From assembly GCF_000192745.1 (NCBI RefSeq), contig NC_015259.1, positions 1,999,001 through 2,063,000 of the forward strand: a stretch of 64,000 nt of DNA, read 5' to 3'. Every line of letters starts with the position of its first letter. The stretch's first letter is position 1. Position numbers and translations under genes: made by a program. Source of the stretch: Polymorphum gilvum SL003B-26A1 (lineage in GTDB: Bacteria > Pseudomonadota > Alphaproteobacteria > Rhizobiales > Stappiaceae). The notes beneath the pieces are model-generated. The model was not told the origin of the DNA. It saw only the letters and a program-made list of their open reading frames with translations, and did not search any database. Below, in pieces: positions 55,873-63,276 of this stretch.

Positions 55873-57918
55873 TCAGGCGACCTTCAGACCGCGCTTTTCC
55901 AGGAGCGCGTCGATGGTCGGCGCCCGGCCGCGGAAGGCTTTGTAGGCCTCTTCCGGGTCCGGGCGGCCGCCGGCCGAATAGATGTGGCGGTGGAGCCGTT
56001 CGGCTGTCTCGGGATCGAAGATATCCCCCGCCTCCTCGAACGCGCCGAAGGCGTCGGCATCCATCACTTCCGACCACATGTAGCTGTAATAGCCCGCGGA
56101 ATATCCTTCGCCGGCAAACGCATGGGCGAAATGCGGCACTCGGTGGCGCATGATGATTTCCCCCGGCATGCCGATCCGCTCCAGCGTCTCCCTCTCGAAG
56201 GCCGACACGTCCAGCCCCTCGGTTTCGGTGAGCAGATGCATCTCCAGATCGACCAGCGCGCAGGCGGCATATTCAACAGTCGCGAATCCCTGGTTGAAGT
56301 TTTCCGCCGCCAGCAGCTTGTCGAGCAGGGCCTTGGGCATCGGCTCGCCGGTCCTGTAATGGACCGCGAAACGCGACAGCACGGCCGGCTGCGACAGCCA
56401 GTGCTCGTACAGCTGGGACGGCAGTTCGACGAAGTCCCGGGCGACCGAAGTGCCTGAAATCACGGGATAAGTCACGTCCGACAGGAGGCCGTGCAGGGCG
56501 TGGCCGAACTCGTGGAACAGCGTGCTGGCGTCGTCGAAGGTGAGCAGCGTCGCCTCGCCGTCGGCGCCCCTGGCGAAGTTCATCACGTTGACGATGATCG
56601 GTGCGATATCCCCGTCGAGTTTTTCCTGGGCGCGAAATGCGCTCATCCAGGCGCCCGAGCGCTTGGACGGCCGGGCGTAGTAGTCGCCCAGGAACAGGCC
56701 GACGTGCCGGCCGGCCCGGTCGCTTACCTCAAACACCCGCACGTCCGGGTGATAGACCGGCAAGCCATTGAGCTCCTTGAAGGAAAGTCCGAAAAGCCGG
56801 TGCGCGGTGTCGAACGCGGCGTCGATCATCCGGTCCAACTGCAGGTAGGGCTTCAGCTCCGCCTCGTCGAGATCGTGGTCACGCCTGCGGACTTTCTCGG
56901 CATAGTGGCGCCAATCCCACGACGCGATCGGCGCGTTCTCGCCCTCGCTGCGGGCCATATCGGCCAGCCGGTCGCGCTCCGCGGCGGCCCGCGTCACCGC
57001 CGGATCCCACACCTTGACCAGCAGGTCGCGCACCGCGTCCGGGGTCTTGGCCATGGCGTCGTCGAGCTTGTAGTGGGCATACGTCTCGTAGCCGAGCAGG
57101 CGCGCCTTCTCCGCCCGCAGCGCGATGGTCTCGGCCACAATGGCGCGATTGTCAGTCTCGCCGCCGGTTTCGCCGCGGCTCGCCCAGGCCCTGAACGCCT
57201 CCTCGCGCAAGGCGCGGTTGGTGGAAAACTGCAGGAAGGGCTCGATCGACGAGCGCGACAGGGTGATGACGTGCTTGCCGTCCAATCCCCGCTCCCTGGC
57301 CGCCGCGGCTGCCGCCGCGAGCAGGAAATCAGGCAGGCCGGCGCGATCGGCCTCGGTCTCCAGGACCAGCCTGTACTCCGCCTCGTCCTTCAGCACGTTT
57401 TGCGAAAACTGCGTGCCGAGGGTCGCCAGGCGCTGGGAAATCTCCGCCATGCGCGCCTTGCCGGCGTCGTCGAGGCCCGCACCGGCGCGCTGGAACATCA
57501 GGTGATAGCGCTCCAGCACCCGCGCCTGTTCCGCATCGAGACCAAGCCCCTCGCGCGCGTCCCAAAGAGCGGCGATGCGCCGGAAAAGCGCGCCGTTGAG
57601 CAGCGTCTCGGAGCTGTGGCGTGCCAGTTTCGGCGCGATTTCGCGTTCTATATCCTGCAGTTGCGGGTTGGTGTCGGCGCCGGTCAGGTTGAAGAAGGTG
57701 CGCGCGACCCTGGTCAGCGCCTTGCCCGACCGCTCGAGTGCGGCGACCGTGTTGTCGAAGCTCGGCGGTTCCGCCTGAGCGGCGATGGCGTCGATCTCGG
57801 CCCGCGCCTCGCGCATTGCGGTCTCGAACGCCTCGCGGAAATGCTCGGCCCGGATCTCGGCGAAGGGCGGCAGGCCGAAGGGCGTGGACCACGGGGTGAG
57901 CAGCGGATTGTCGGACAT
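55873..57918 (-). CDS. dcp: M3-family oligopeptidase (peptidyl-dipeptidase Dcp-like)
   Basis: Zinc metallopeptidase of 681 residues, cytosolic (no signal peptide), releasing dipeptides or cleaving oligopeptides. The zinc site is H469-E470-H473 in FHEFGHALHG with E498 (DFVELPSQ). The start PLLTPWSTPFGLPPF resembles Dcp and oligopeptidase A. ATG 57918 has AGGA six bases upstream; an open extension to 58494 crosses the next gene's promoter and is not coding. Dcp and OpdA/PrlC are hard to separate from the motif alone; the length slightly favours Dcp. Confidence 0.9.
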   Translation of the reverse strand: MSDNPLLTPWSTPFGLPPFAEIRAEHFREAFETAMREARAEIDAIAAQAEPPSFDNTVAALERSGKALTRVARTFFNLTGADTNPQLQDIEREIAPKLARHSSETLLNGALFRRIAALWDAREGLGLDAEQARVLERYHLMFQRAGAGLDDAGKARMAEISQRLATLGTQFSQNVLKDEAEYRLVLETEADRAGLPDFLLAAAAAAARERGLDGKHVITLSRSSIEPFLQFSTNRALREEAFRAWASRGETGGETDNRAIVAETIALRAEKARLLGYETYAHYKLDDAMAKTPDAVRDLLVKVWDPAVTRAAAERDRLADMARSEGENAPIASWDWRHYAEKVRRRDHDLDEAELKPYLQLDRMIDAAFDTAHRLFGLSFKELNGLPVYHPDVRVFEVSDRAGRHVGLFLGDYYARPSKRSGAWMSAFRAQEKLDGDIAPIIVNVMNFARGADGEATLLTFDDASTLFHEFGHALHGLLSDVTYPVISGTSVARDFVELPSQLYEHWLSQPAVLSRFAVHYRTGEPMPKALLDKLLAAENFNQGFATVEYAACALVDLEMHLLTETEGLDVSAFERETLERIGMPGEIIMRHRVPHFAHAFAGEGYSAGYYSYMWSEVMDADAFGAFEEAGDIFDPETAERLHRHIYSAGGRPDPEEAYKAFRGRAPTIDALLEKRGLKVA

Positions 57919-58097
57919 GGGAGATCCTGAAGTGCGGTTGAAGCGGTCGATGGTCCCACATATGGGACAAGTCGTGCCGGATGCCAAATACTTCGCGTCA
58001 TGCCGAACACGACCTGATGGGACACCCATCCCGGCAGGAGCGCGACCGCGCCGACGAGTGCCCACGCACAGAACGTCAGGTTCCGCCTGCCCCTGGA

Positions 58098-58126
58098 ATG
58101 GCTGGATGAGCGATGGCTGGATGAGC
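58098..58126. repeat. 15-bp tandem duplication
   Basis: ATGGCTGGATGAGC at 58098-58111 is repeated after a single G at 58113-58126, giving two copies of a 15-bp unit. It is in an intergenic region. Confidence 0.9.
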
Positions 58127-58244
58127 AATGATGCCCGGCAGCGATTACAGCCGCCGGAAACGCGCGGGCGGGCGACACAATTCAGCCGGATTGCGTTTCT
58201 AGCGTCGTGCGGTCGACGTGGGGAACCGATCTGCGACGCGGCGG

Positions 58245-58260
58245 TTTGACCGGTGTCAAA
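58245..58260. promoter_or_regulatory. inverted repeat before the SH3-domain gene
   Basis: Arms TTTGAC and GTCAAA are separated by CGGT. It includes TTGACC, which could serve as a -35, but no -10 at the correct spacing was found. A short operator is possible. Confidence 0.35.
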
Positions 58261-58318
58261 CTCGGCTGGTGGCAGCTCTGCTAGCGTGCGGCATAGGCAT
58301 CCTGGGAAAGGTCGCCCA

Positions 58319-58882
58319 ATGAGGAAGTTCGTCTTTTCTGCGTGGCTTGCCGCCGGCATGTTGCTGTCCGGCGCCGCTTTGGCCTGGACCGGCCAGGTCA
58401 CCGCCGACGTGAACATGCGCACCGGTCCGGGCACCGGGTATGGCGTGATCCTGGTCATTCCGCGCGGGGCGCTCGTGGAGGTCGACAGCTGCACATCCTG
58501 GTGTGCCGTCTGGTACGCGGGACGGCGCGGTTACGTCAGCGCTCGGTATGTCGCAGGGGCCAGCGGCTACCGCCGGCCGCCGCCGCCTCCGGCGGTGATC
58601 CTGCCGCCGCCGGTCTACTATCCGCCACCGATCTATCGCGGTCCGCGCTATTACGATCCGGGCTATCATCCCGGTTACCGGCCCGGCTATCGTCCCGACC
58701 ATCGTCCGCGGCCGCGGCCCGGACCGCCGCCTCCTCCACCACCGCCACCAGGTGGCGGTGGTGGACCCGGACCTGCCCCTGGTCCCGGTTCAGGCAAACA
58801 GCCGAGTACGTGGCCTCCGGCCGGCGGAGCGGCTGGCGGGCATTGGGTGCCGCCGCCTCCGAGCACCAAGGGGGGAGGCTGA
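58319..58882 (+). CDS. secreted SH3-domain protein with a proline-rich tail
   Basis: 187 residues from ATG 58319 (AAAGG upstream). A signal peptide (about 1-24, FVFSAWLAAGMLLSGAALA) is followed by a bacterial SH3 domain (about 25-85: VTADVNMRTGPGTGYGVIL then WYAGRRGYVSARYV). The rest is low complexity: a Tyr/Pro/Gly/Arg stretch (YRPGYRPDHRPRPRPG), runs of nine prolines and five glycines, and a Pro/Gly C-terminus. Bacterial SH3 domains often bind cell-wall peptides; the tail may extend through the envelope. No enzyme domain is present. Confidence 0.85.
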   Translation: MRKFVFSAWLAAGMLLSGAALAWTGQVTADVNMRTGPGTGYGVILVIPRGALVEVDSCTSWCAVWYAGRRGYVSARYVAGASGYRRPPPPPAVILPPPVYYPPPIYRGPRYYDPGYHPGYRPGYRPDHRPRPRPGPPPPPPPPPGGGGGPGPAPGPGSGKQPSTWPPAGGAAGGHWVPPPPSTKGGG

Positions 58883-59053
58883 GGTCTCTCCAATCACGGT
58901 GCCGGCGCTCCGGCGGCATCCCGTCGAGGGCGCAGGGTAACGTGAGCCGAGTTGAAGGAGTCGGGCGGGCAGGCATCTGTCCGCCCTTTTCCATTTGTCC
59001 GGATGCCGTTTGTCCGGATCCGGCCCCGCGTTGCCTGGGGGGCGGACCGGACG

Positions 59054-59821
59054 CTAGCGTTGGTGGACATAGGTCTCGAACGAGATCCGGACCGTGTCGA
59101 TATGGGCGCGCATCACGTCGGTGGCGCCCTTCCGGTCGCCGCGCAGGATGGCATCGACGATGCGGGCGTGTTCCTCCTGCGAGCGGGCGAGGCGACCGAG
59201 GGTTCGGAACTGGGCACGGCGGAACGGCGCCAGGCGGATGCGCGTGGCCAGGGTGAGGCCCGCCAGATGGCCGTTGTGACTGCCGTCATAGATGGCGTTG
59301 TGAAAGCGCTCGTTGAGTTCGTGATAGCGTTGCGGGTCGCCCGCCCGCATCGGTTCGGCCATGGCGTCGAGCAGCACTTCCAGGGCCTTGCGCTCGTCCG
59401 GGGTCATGTTGACGGCGGCAAGGCCGGCACAGACCGCTTCGAGTTCCGCCATGGCGACGAACAGCTCTTCCAGCTTCTCGGCCGACAGGCTGGCGACGAA
59501 GCAGCCGCGATGGGGCTTCAGTTCGACGAGGCCGCTCGTCTCCAGCAGGCGCAGGGCCTCGCGGATCGGCGTGCGCGATACCCTGAAGCGGGTAGCGAGG
59601 CCCATTTCGTCCAGCTGCGTGCCGGGAGCGAGCTCGCCCCTGACGATTTCGTCGGCAAGCTGGAGGCGGATGTCTTCCGTCCGGGTGCGGGGCACGCGGG
59701 CCGTTGTGTCCTCGGTTCGCTCCGGCATGGCGCGGGTCTTTCTGTCGTCAGGGGCCGTTTTTCGCCGATAGCCGACGCGGCGCGTGGCGGCAACCGCCGT
59801 CGTCACATCCGGCTCAGACAT
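59054..59821 (-). CDS. GntR-family regulator (FCD/FadR subfamily)
   Basis: 255 residues from ATG 59821, whose ATGTCTGA overlaps the preceding gene stop by eight bases. The winged helix (about 50-110) has IRLQLADEIVRGELAPGTQL and RFRVSRTPIREALRLLE; the FCD effector domain (about 120-250) has HELNERFHNAIYDGSHNGHL with conserved histidines that bind a metal. The first 40 residues are not conserved, and ATG 59728 is an alternative start. As the last gene of the amidohydrolase operon it is likely its local regulator, sensing a pathway intermediate. Confidence 0.88.
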   Translation of the reverse strand: MSEPDVTTAVAATRRVGYRRKTAPDDRKTRAMPERTEDTTARVPRTRTEDIRLQLADEIVRGELAPGTQLDEMGLATRFRVSRTPIREALRLLETSGLVELKPHRGCFVASLSAEKLEELFVAMAELEAVCAGLAAVNMTPDERKALEVLLDAMAEPMRAGDPQRYHELNERFHNAIYDGSHNGHLAGLTLATRIRLAPFRRAQFRTLGRLARSQEEHARIVDAILRGDRKGATDVMRAHIDTVRISFETYVHQR

Positions 59822-60197
59822 CGTCGATGACGCTGACATGGGCTGCGACCACTTTCCAGCCGTCCCCGGTGCGCACCCAGGTCTGCATCTGTCGGCCGAC
59901 CTTGCCGGGGGCGCCGTCGCGGTAGAACAGGGTCGAGGCGGTGGCGAAATCGCGCCCGTAGGCGGTGATCACCGTACGCGCCAGTCGGCGTGCGAGTCCC
60001 GCTGGCGAACGGCCGGCACGGAACGCGGCGATCTCGCCATAGCCGTACAGGTTCTCGCCACCGCCGTAGCGGATCGTCGTCGGGGCATCGAGGAACAACC
60101 GGTCGAGCGTGGCAACATCGTTGGTCGTCAACGCCTTTTCGTATTCGGCGAAGACCGCTTCGACCTCGGCCTTCACCGCCGGACTATCTATCTCCAT
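59814..60197 (-). CDS. AtzH/HpxZ-like protein (DUF3225, SnoaL-like fold)
   Basis: 127 residues with a cone-like NTF2/SnoaL fold: VEAVFAEYEKALTTNDVATL then FLDAPTTIRYGGGENLYGY and WVRTGDGWKVVAAHVSVID. DUF3225 members include AtzH, which deamidates 1,3-dicarboxyurea in s-triazine breakdown, and HpxZ of the oxalurate pathway. Either role would fit beside the AtzG- and AtzE-like genes here. It lies 38 bp after the MTHFSD-like gene and overlaps the GntR gene. Confidence 0.85.
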   Translation of the reverse strand: MEIDSPAVKAEVEAVFAEYEKALTTNDVATLDRLFLDAPTTIRYGGGENLYGYGEIAAFRAGRSPAGLARRLARTVITAYGRDFATASTLFYRDGAPGKVGRQMQTWVRTGDGWKVVAAHVSVIDDV

Positions 60198-60235
60198 GTG
60201 CCTTTCGCCTCTCGGCCTTTCGTTCAGCCTCTTGT

Positions 60236-60994
60236 TCAGGCGCCGGTGATGCGCGACCTCAGGGTTTCGAGGAAGGGGATATCCCGGTACTGGTCCTCCT
60301 GGACGAAGTCCCAGGCGACGCCGGTCGGCTGCGGATAGGGCGTCGCGGTGTCGATCAGTTCCTTTTCCGTGGCAATGAAATGAAGCGCGCTGTCATGGTC
60401 GAGCATGATCACCCGGTCGTTGTCCACCACCTGGGTCGAATGCACGGTGGTGGTGATCGGCGCGTCGGCCTTGACCTTGCCGAGTTCGCGGAAGATGCCG
60501 AGTTCGAGGTCGGCGAAGCCGCCGCCCTTGCCGGTGCGGCCGCCGTTGCGGGTCACCGCCACGCAGCCGACGACGATGAAATCGAGCGGTTCCATGTCCT
60601 CGAACTCGCAGGGATCGCCGTATTCCAGATAGCCTTGCGATGTCGCGGCCAATTCGAACTGGACGCCCTTGCTGTCCAGCTTGTCCGGGTCGAGGCGGAC
60701 GAAGGGAAAGCCCTTCACCAGTTCGGGCACCGGCGCGTAGACGATCTTGCCGTCATAGAGCGCGCGCAGGCGCACCGGGATCTGCGGTGGGTCCGGGTTG
60801 CACTTCACGACCCTGGCTTCCTGCCACTGGGCGAGGCGCGACAGATTAAGGGCCGCGACGTCGGCGCCGGCGAAGTTGGGGATCCGGCTGTTCACGGGGC
60901 CGACATTGACCTCGTTGTCGACGAGGGCGGTCCAGACTTCGTCGCGGACGACGTCCTTGTCCGTGTTCCGGCCCGCCCAGCGTGCGTGCGTCAT
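60236..60994 (-). CDS. MTHFSD/5-formyltetrahydrofolate cyclo-ligase-like protein
   Basis: 252 residues from ATG 60994 (AGGAG six bases upstream). The core motif GGRTGKGGGFADLELGI is the methenyl-THF-synthetase-domain-containing (MTHFSD) form of the 5-FCL family, distinct from the short YgfA type (GxGGGYYDR). Ends DIPFLETLRSRITGA; ARVVKCNPDPPQIPVRLRAL is near residue 80. True 5-FCL makes 5,10-methenyl-THF from folinate with ATP, but this subgroup's activity is unknown. It lies 16 bp downstream of the amidase gene and 38 bp upstream of the AtzH-like gene, inside the operon. Confidence 0.85.
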   Translation of the reverse strand: MTHARWAGRNTDKDVVRDEVWTALVDNEVNVGPVNSRIPNFAGADVAALNLSRLAQWQEARVVKCNPDPPQIPVRLRALYDGKIVYAPVPELVKGFPFVRLDPDKLDSKGVQFELAATSQGYLEYGDPCEFEDMEPLDFIVVGCVAVTRNGGRTGKGGGFADLELGIFRELGKVKADAPITTTVHSTQVVDNDRVIMLDHDSALHFIATEKELIDTATPYPQPTGVAWDFVQEDQYRDIPFLETLRSRITGA

Positions 60995-61010
60995 GAGCGT
61001 CTCCTGCGGT

Positions 61011-62420
61011 TCAGGGAATGGCCGCAACCGGCGCGGCGCAGACGCCGGTCGACTGCAGGTGGAAGGCGGCGCGAAGGGCGAGATCCTCGCGCCAGGGCGG
61101 CGCGACGACTTGAACGCCGATCGGCAGGGTTTCGCCGTCGAGCCAGACCGGCACGGCGACGACGGGTAGGCCGATGAAGGAGATCGGCTGGGTGAACAGG
61201 CCGATGTTGGGCCGGGCCGGCATGGCCTCGCCGCCGAGGGTGATGGTCCTGGTGCCCGAAGGCAGTGCCGGGAAGGGCGTTGCCGGCGCAAGCAGGATGT
61301 CGATGCGTTCGAACAGCGCCGCCATCTGCGCCCGGAACCAGGCGCGCAGGCGCTGGGCCTGCTGCACCCAGACCGCCGGCACCATGGCGCCCGACAGGAA
61401 TCGGTCGCGGGTCTCGGGGTCGAAGTCCTCCGGCCGGCCGCGCAGGCGCGGCAGGTGCAGCGCGGCGGATTCCGCCGTCGTGATCACATAGGCCGCGGCG
61501 CGCGCCCGGGCTGCCTCCGGAACCTCCACCATCGCCCCGGCGCCGAGGGCAGCGGCGACGCGGTCGACCGCGGCAAACGCCTGCGGCTCGCCGTTCTGGC
61601 GGAAATAGCCGCCGGCAGCGGCGACCCTGAGACCGTCGATCCCCTTGCCGAGGTCGTCGGAGCAGGCAAGGGCGGGTCGCGCCGCCTGAGCGGGATCGGC
61701 CGGGTCGGCGCCCTGGAGAACATCGAACAGCAGGGCGAGATCCTCGACCGAGCGTGCGAACGGCCCAAGGTGGTCAAGGCTGGCGACAAAGGGGTAGGTG
61801 CCCCTGCGCGACAGACGGCCGAAGGTCGGCTTCAGGCCGAACAGGCCGCAGAAGGACGATGGCACGCGGATCGAGCCATTGGTGTCCGAGCCGAGGCTCG
61901 CCGGCACCATGCCGCTGGCGACGGCGGCGGCCGAGCCGCTCGACGAGCCGCCGGTCATGCGGGTGAGGTCATGCGGGTTGCGGCAATTGCCGTCGTGGGC
62001 GTTCTCGCCGGTGAAATCATAGGCGTATTCGCCCATGTGCAGGCCGCCGAGCAGAACAGCGCCGGCCTCGGTCAGGCGCTCGATCAGGAAGGCGTCGGAG
62101 GCGGCGGGCGGATTGTCCAGGTTGATCTTTGAGCCGGCGCGGGTCGGCAGGCCGGCGATGTCGAACAGATTCTTGACCGCGAAGGGCACGCCGGCAAGCG
62201 GCAGGTCGGCGCCGGCGCTGAGTGCGGCATCGACCTTGTCCGCCTCCGCCAGGGCTCTCGGCGCGGCGATGTCGGTGAAGGCATTCACCTTGGGGTTCAG
62301 CCGCTCGACGCGGACGAGGGCAGCCTCTGCGACCTCACGCGCACGGACCGCGCCGGAGCGCACCGCCGCTGCGGTTTGCGTGGCCGTCCAGGCGCCGGTC
62401 TCGGCGGCGGGCGCGGTCAT
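61011..62420 (-). CDS. AtzE/HpxY-like amidase signature hydrolase
   Basis: Ser-cisSer-Lys amidase of 469 residues. The triad is K83 (FAVKNLFDIAG), S159 (MTGGSSSGSAAAV) and nucleophile S183 (SDTNGSIRVPSS). The closest known roles are AtzE, which hydrolyses 1-carboxybiuret in complex with AtzG, and HpxY in oxalurate catabolism; the directly preceding DUF4089 gene supports this over glutamyl-tRNA amidotransferase. Substrate not determined. ATG 62420 overlaps the upstream stop (ATGA). The tail CAAPVAAIP is not conserved. Confidence 0.9.
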   Translation of the reverse strand: MTAPAAETGAWTATQTAAAVRSGAVRAREVAEAALVRVERLNPKVNAFTDIAAPRALAEADKVDAALSAGADLPLAGVPFAVKNLFDIAGLPTRAGSKINLDNPPAASDAFLIERLTEAGAVLLGGLHMGEYAYDFTGENAHDGNCRNPHDLTRMTGGSSSGSAAAVASGMVPASLGSDTNGSIRVPSSFCGLFGLKPTFGRLSRRGTYPFVASLDHLGPFARSVEDLALLFDVLQGADPADPAQAARPALACSDDLGKGIDGLRVAAAGGYFRQNGEPQAFAAVDRVAAALGAGAMVEVPEAARARAAAYVITTAESAALHLPRLRGRPEDFDPETRDRFLSGAMVPAVWVQQAQRLRAWFRAQMAALFERIDILLAPATPFPALPSGTRTITLGGEAMPARPNIGLFTQPISFIGLPVVAVPVWLDGETLPIGVQVVAPPWREDLALRAAFHLQSTGVCAAPVAAIP

Positions 62421-62605
62421 GGCACGAACACCGGAGCCGGTTCGACGTGGTCGTCGAGCGGCAGGGACAGCACCAGCGCGGCGGCGCGGGCGGTCGCGGC
62501 CATGTGCGCCTCGACGATCGGCCGCCAGGCGTCGTCGATGGACAGGCCCATGACCTTCTCCATATGGGCGACATGCGCCCGTTCGTCGAACGGCAGTTCG
62601 GTCAC
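62417..62605 (-). CDS. AtzG/HpxX-like small subunit (DUF4089)
   Basis: A 62-residue helical protein, easily missed. [20 protein letters not shown] is typical of DUF4089/AtzG, the chaperone-like partner that stabilises AtzE. GTG 62605 has AAGGAGA six bases upstream and overlaps the preceding TGA (GTGA); the stop overlaps the amidase start. With the following amidase it should form an AtzE-AtzG-type (GatC-GatA-like) complex. The pairing is conserved in known systems. Confidence 0.88.
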   Translation of the reverse strand: MTELPFDERAHVAHMEKVMGLSIDDAWRPIVEAHMAATARAAALVLSLPLDDHVEPAPVFVP

Positions 62606-63276
62606 GTCGGTTCTCCTTCCAAGGCCTGGACAAGGCGGGCAAGGGGCGTCGTCCAGCCGACGATGCCGCCCTGTGCGCGGATCATGTCCAGCGTAGCCGC
62701 CTTGAAGGCGGGGAAATAGCTCTCCGTCGCGTCCTCGATCAGCAGGCAGTCGAAGCCGCGGTCGTTGGCCTCGCGCATGGTGGTCTGCACGCAGACCTCC
62801 GTGGTCACGCCGGCGAAGACGAGGCTCCTCGTGCCGAGACCGGCGAGGATCGCTCCGAGGTCGGTGGCATGGAAGGCGCCCTTGCCGGGTTTGTCGACAA
62901 CGATTTCGCCGGCGCACGGCGCGCAGGCGGGAACGATCTCGGCACCCGGTTCGCCGCGCACGAGAATGCGCCCCATGGGACCGTTGTCGCCGATACGCAG
63001 GGATGGTGCGCCGCGGTTGCGCTTGGACGGCGGACAATCGGACAGGTCCGGCAGATGGTCCTCGCGGGTGTGGATGACCGGCCAGCCCCGGGTGCGAAAC
63101 AGGGCGAGCAGGTCGGCCGTCGGCTGCACGGCGCGCTGCAGATGCGACACGTCGTTGCCGAGCGTTTCGCCGAAGCCGCCGGGTTCGATGAAGTCGCGCT
63201 GCATGTCGATGACGATGAGCGCGACCGACGCCGGATCGAACGCGAAATCGAAGGGCTGCGCCTTGACCGTGATCAT
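62602..63276 (-). CDS. isochorismatase-type amidohydrolase (biuret hydrolase-like)
   Basis: Cysteine hydrolase of 224 residues. The triad is D24 (IVIDMQRDF), K129 ([10 protein letters not shown]) and C162 ([12 protein letters not shown]), all intact. BiuH, the biuret amidohydrolase that makes allophanate, belongs to this family and is found beside cyanurate/biuret genes in Rhizobium; the same operon here supports a related role, but other ureides (ureidoacrylate, N-carbamoylsarcosine) are possible. ATG 63276 overlaps the ABC ATPase stop. No allophanate hydrolase gene is in the window. Confidence 0.88.
   Translation of the reverse strand: MITVKAQPFDFAFDPASVALIVIDMQRDFIEPGGFGETLGNDVSHLQRAVQPTADLLALFRTRGWPVIHTREDHLPDLSDCPPSKRNRGAPSLRIGDNGPMGRILVRGEPGAEIVPACAPCAGEIVVDKPGKGAFHATDLGAILAGLGTRSLVFAGVTTEVCVQTTMREANDRGFDCLLIEDATESYFPAFKAATLDMIRAQGGIVGWTTPLARLVQALEGEPT

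Larger units (their letters stand above)
57919..58318. other. 400-bp divergent intergenic region with repeats
   Basis: This holds promoters for the peptidase and SH3 genes. Direct repeats ATGGCTGGATGAGC occur at 58098-58111 and 58113-58126. An inverted repeat TTTGAC-CGGT-GTCAAA lies at 58245-58260, about 58 bp before the SH3 gene. I see no gene in it; a possible plus-strand frame here has neither a ribosome site nor a family. Confidence 0.5.

Noticed and set aside
58253-58318. N-terminal extension of the SH3 protein from ATG-like codons upstream
   Set aside because: The signal peptide starts at ATG 58319, which has a ribosome site; upstream residues would spoil the signal.
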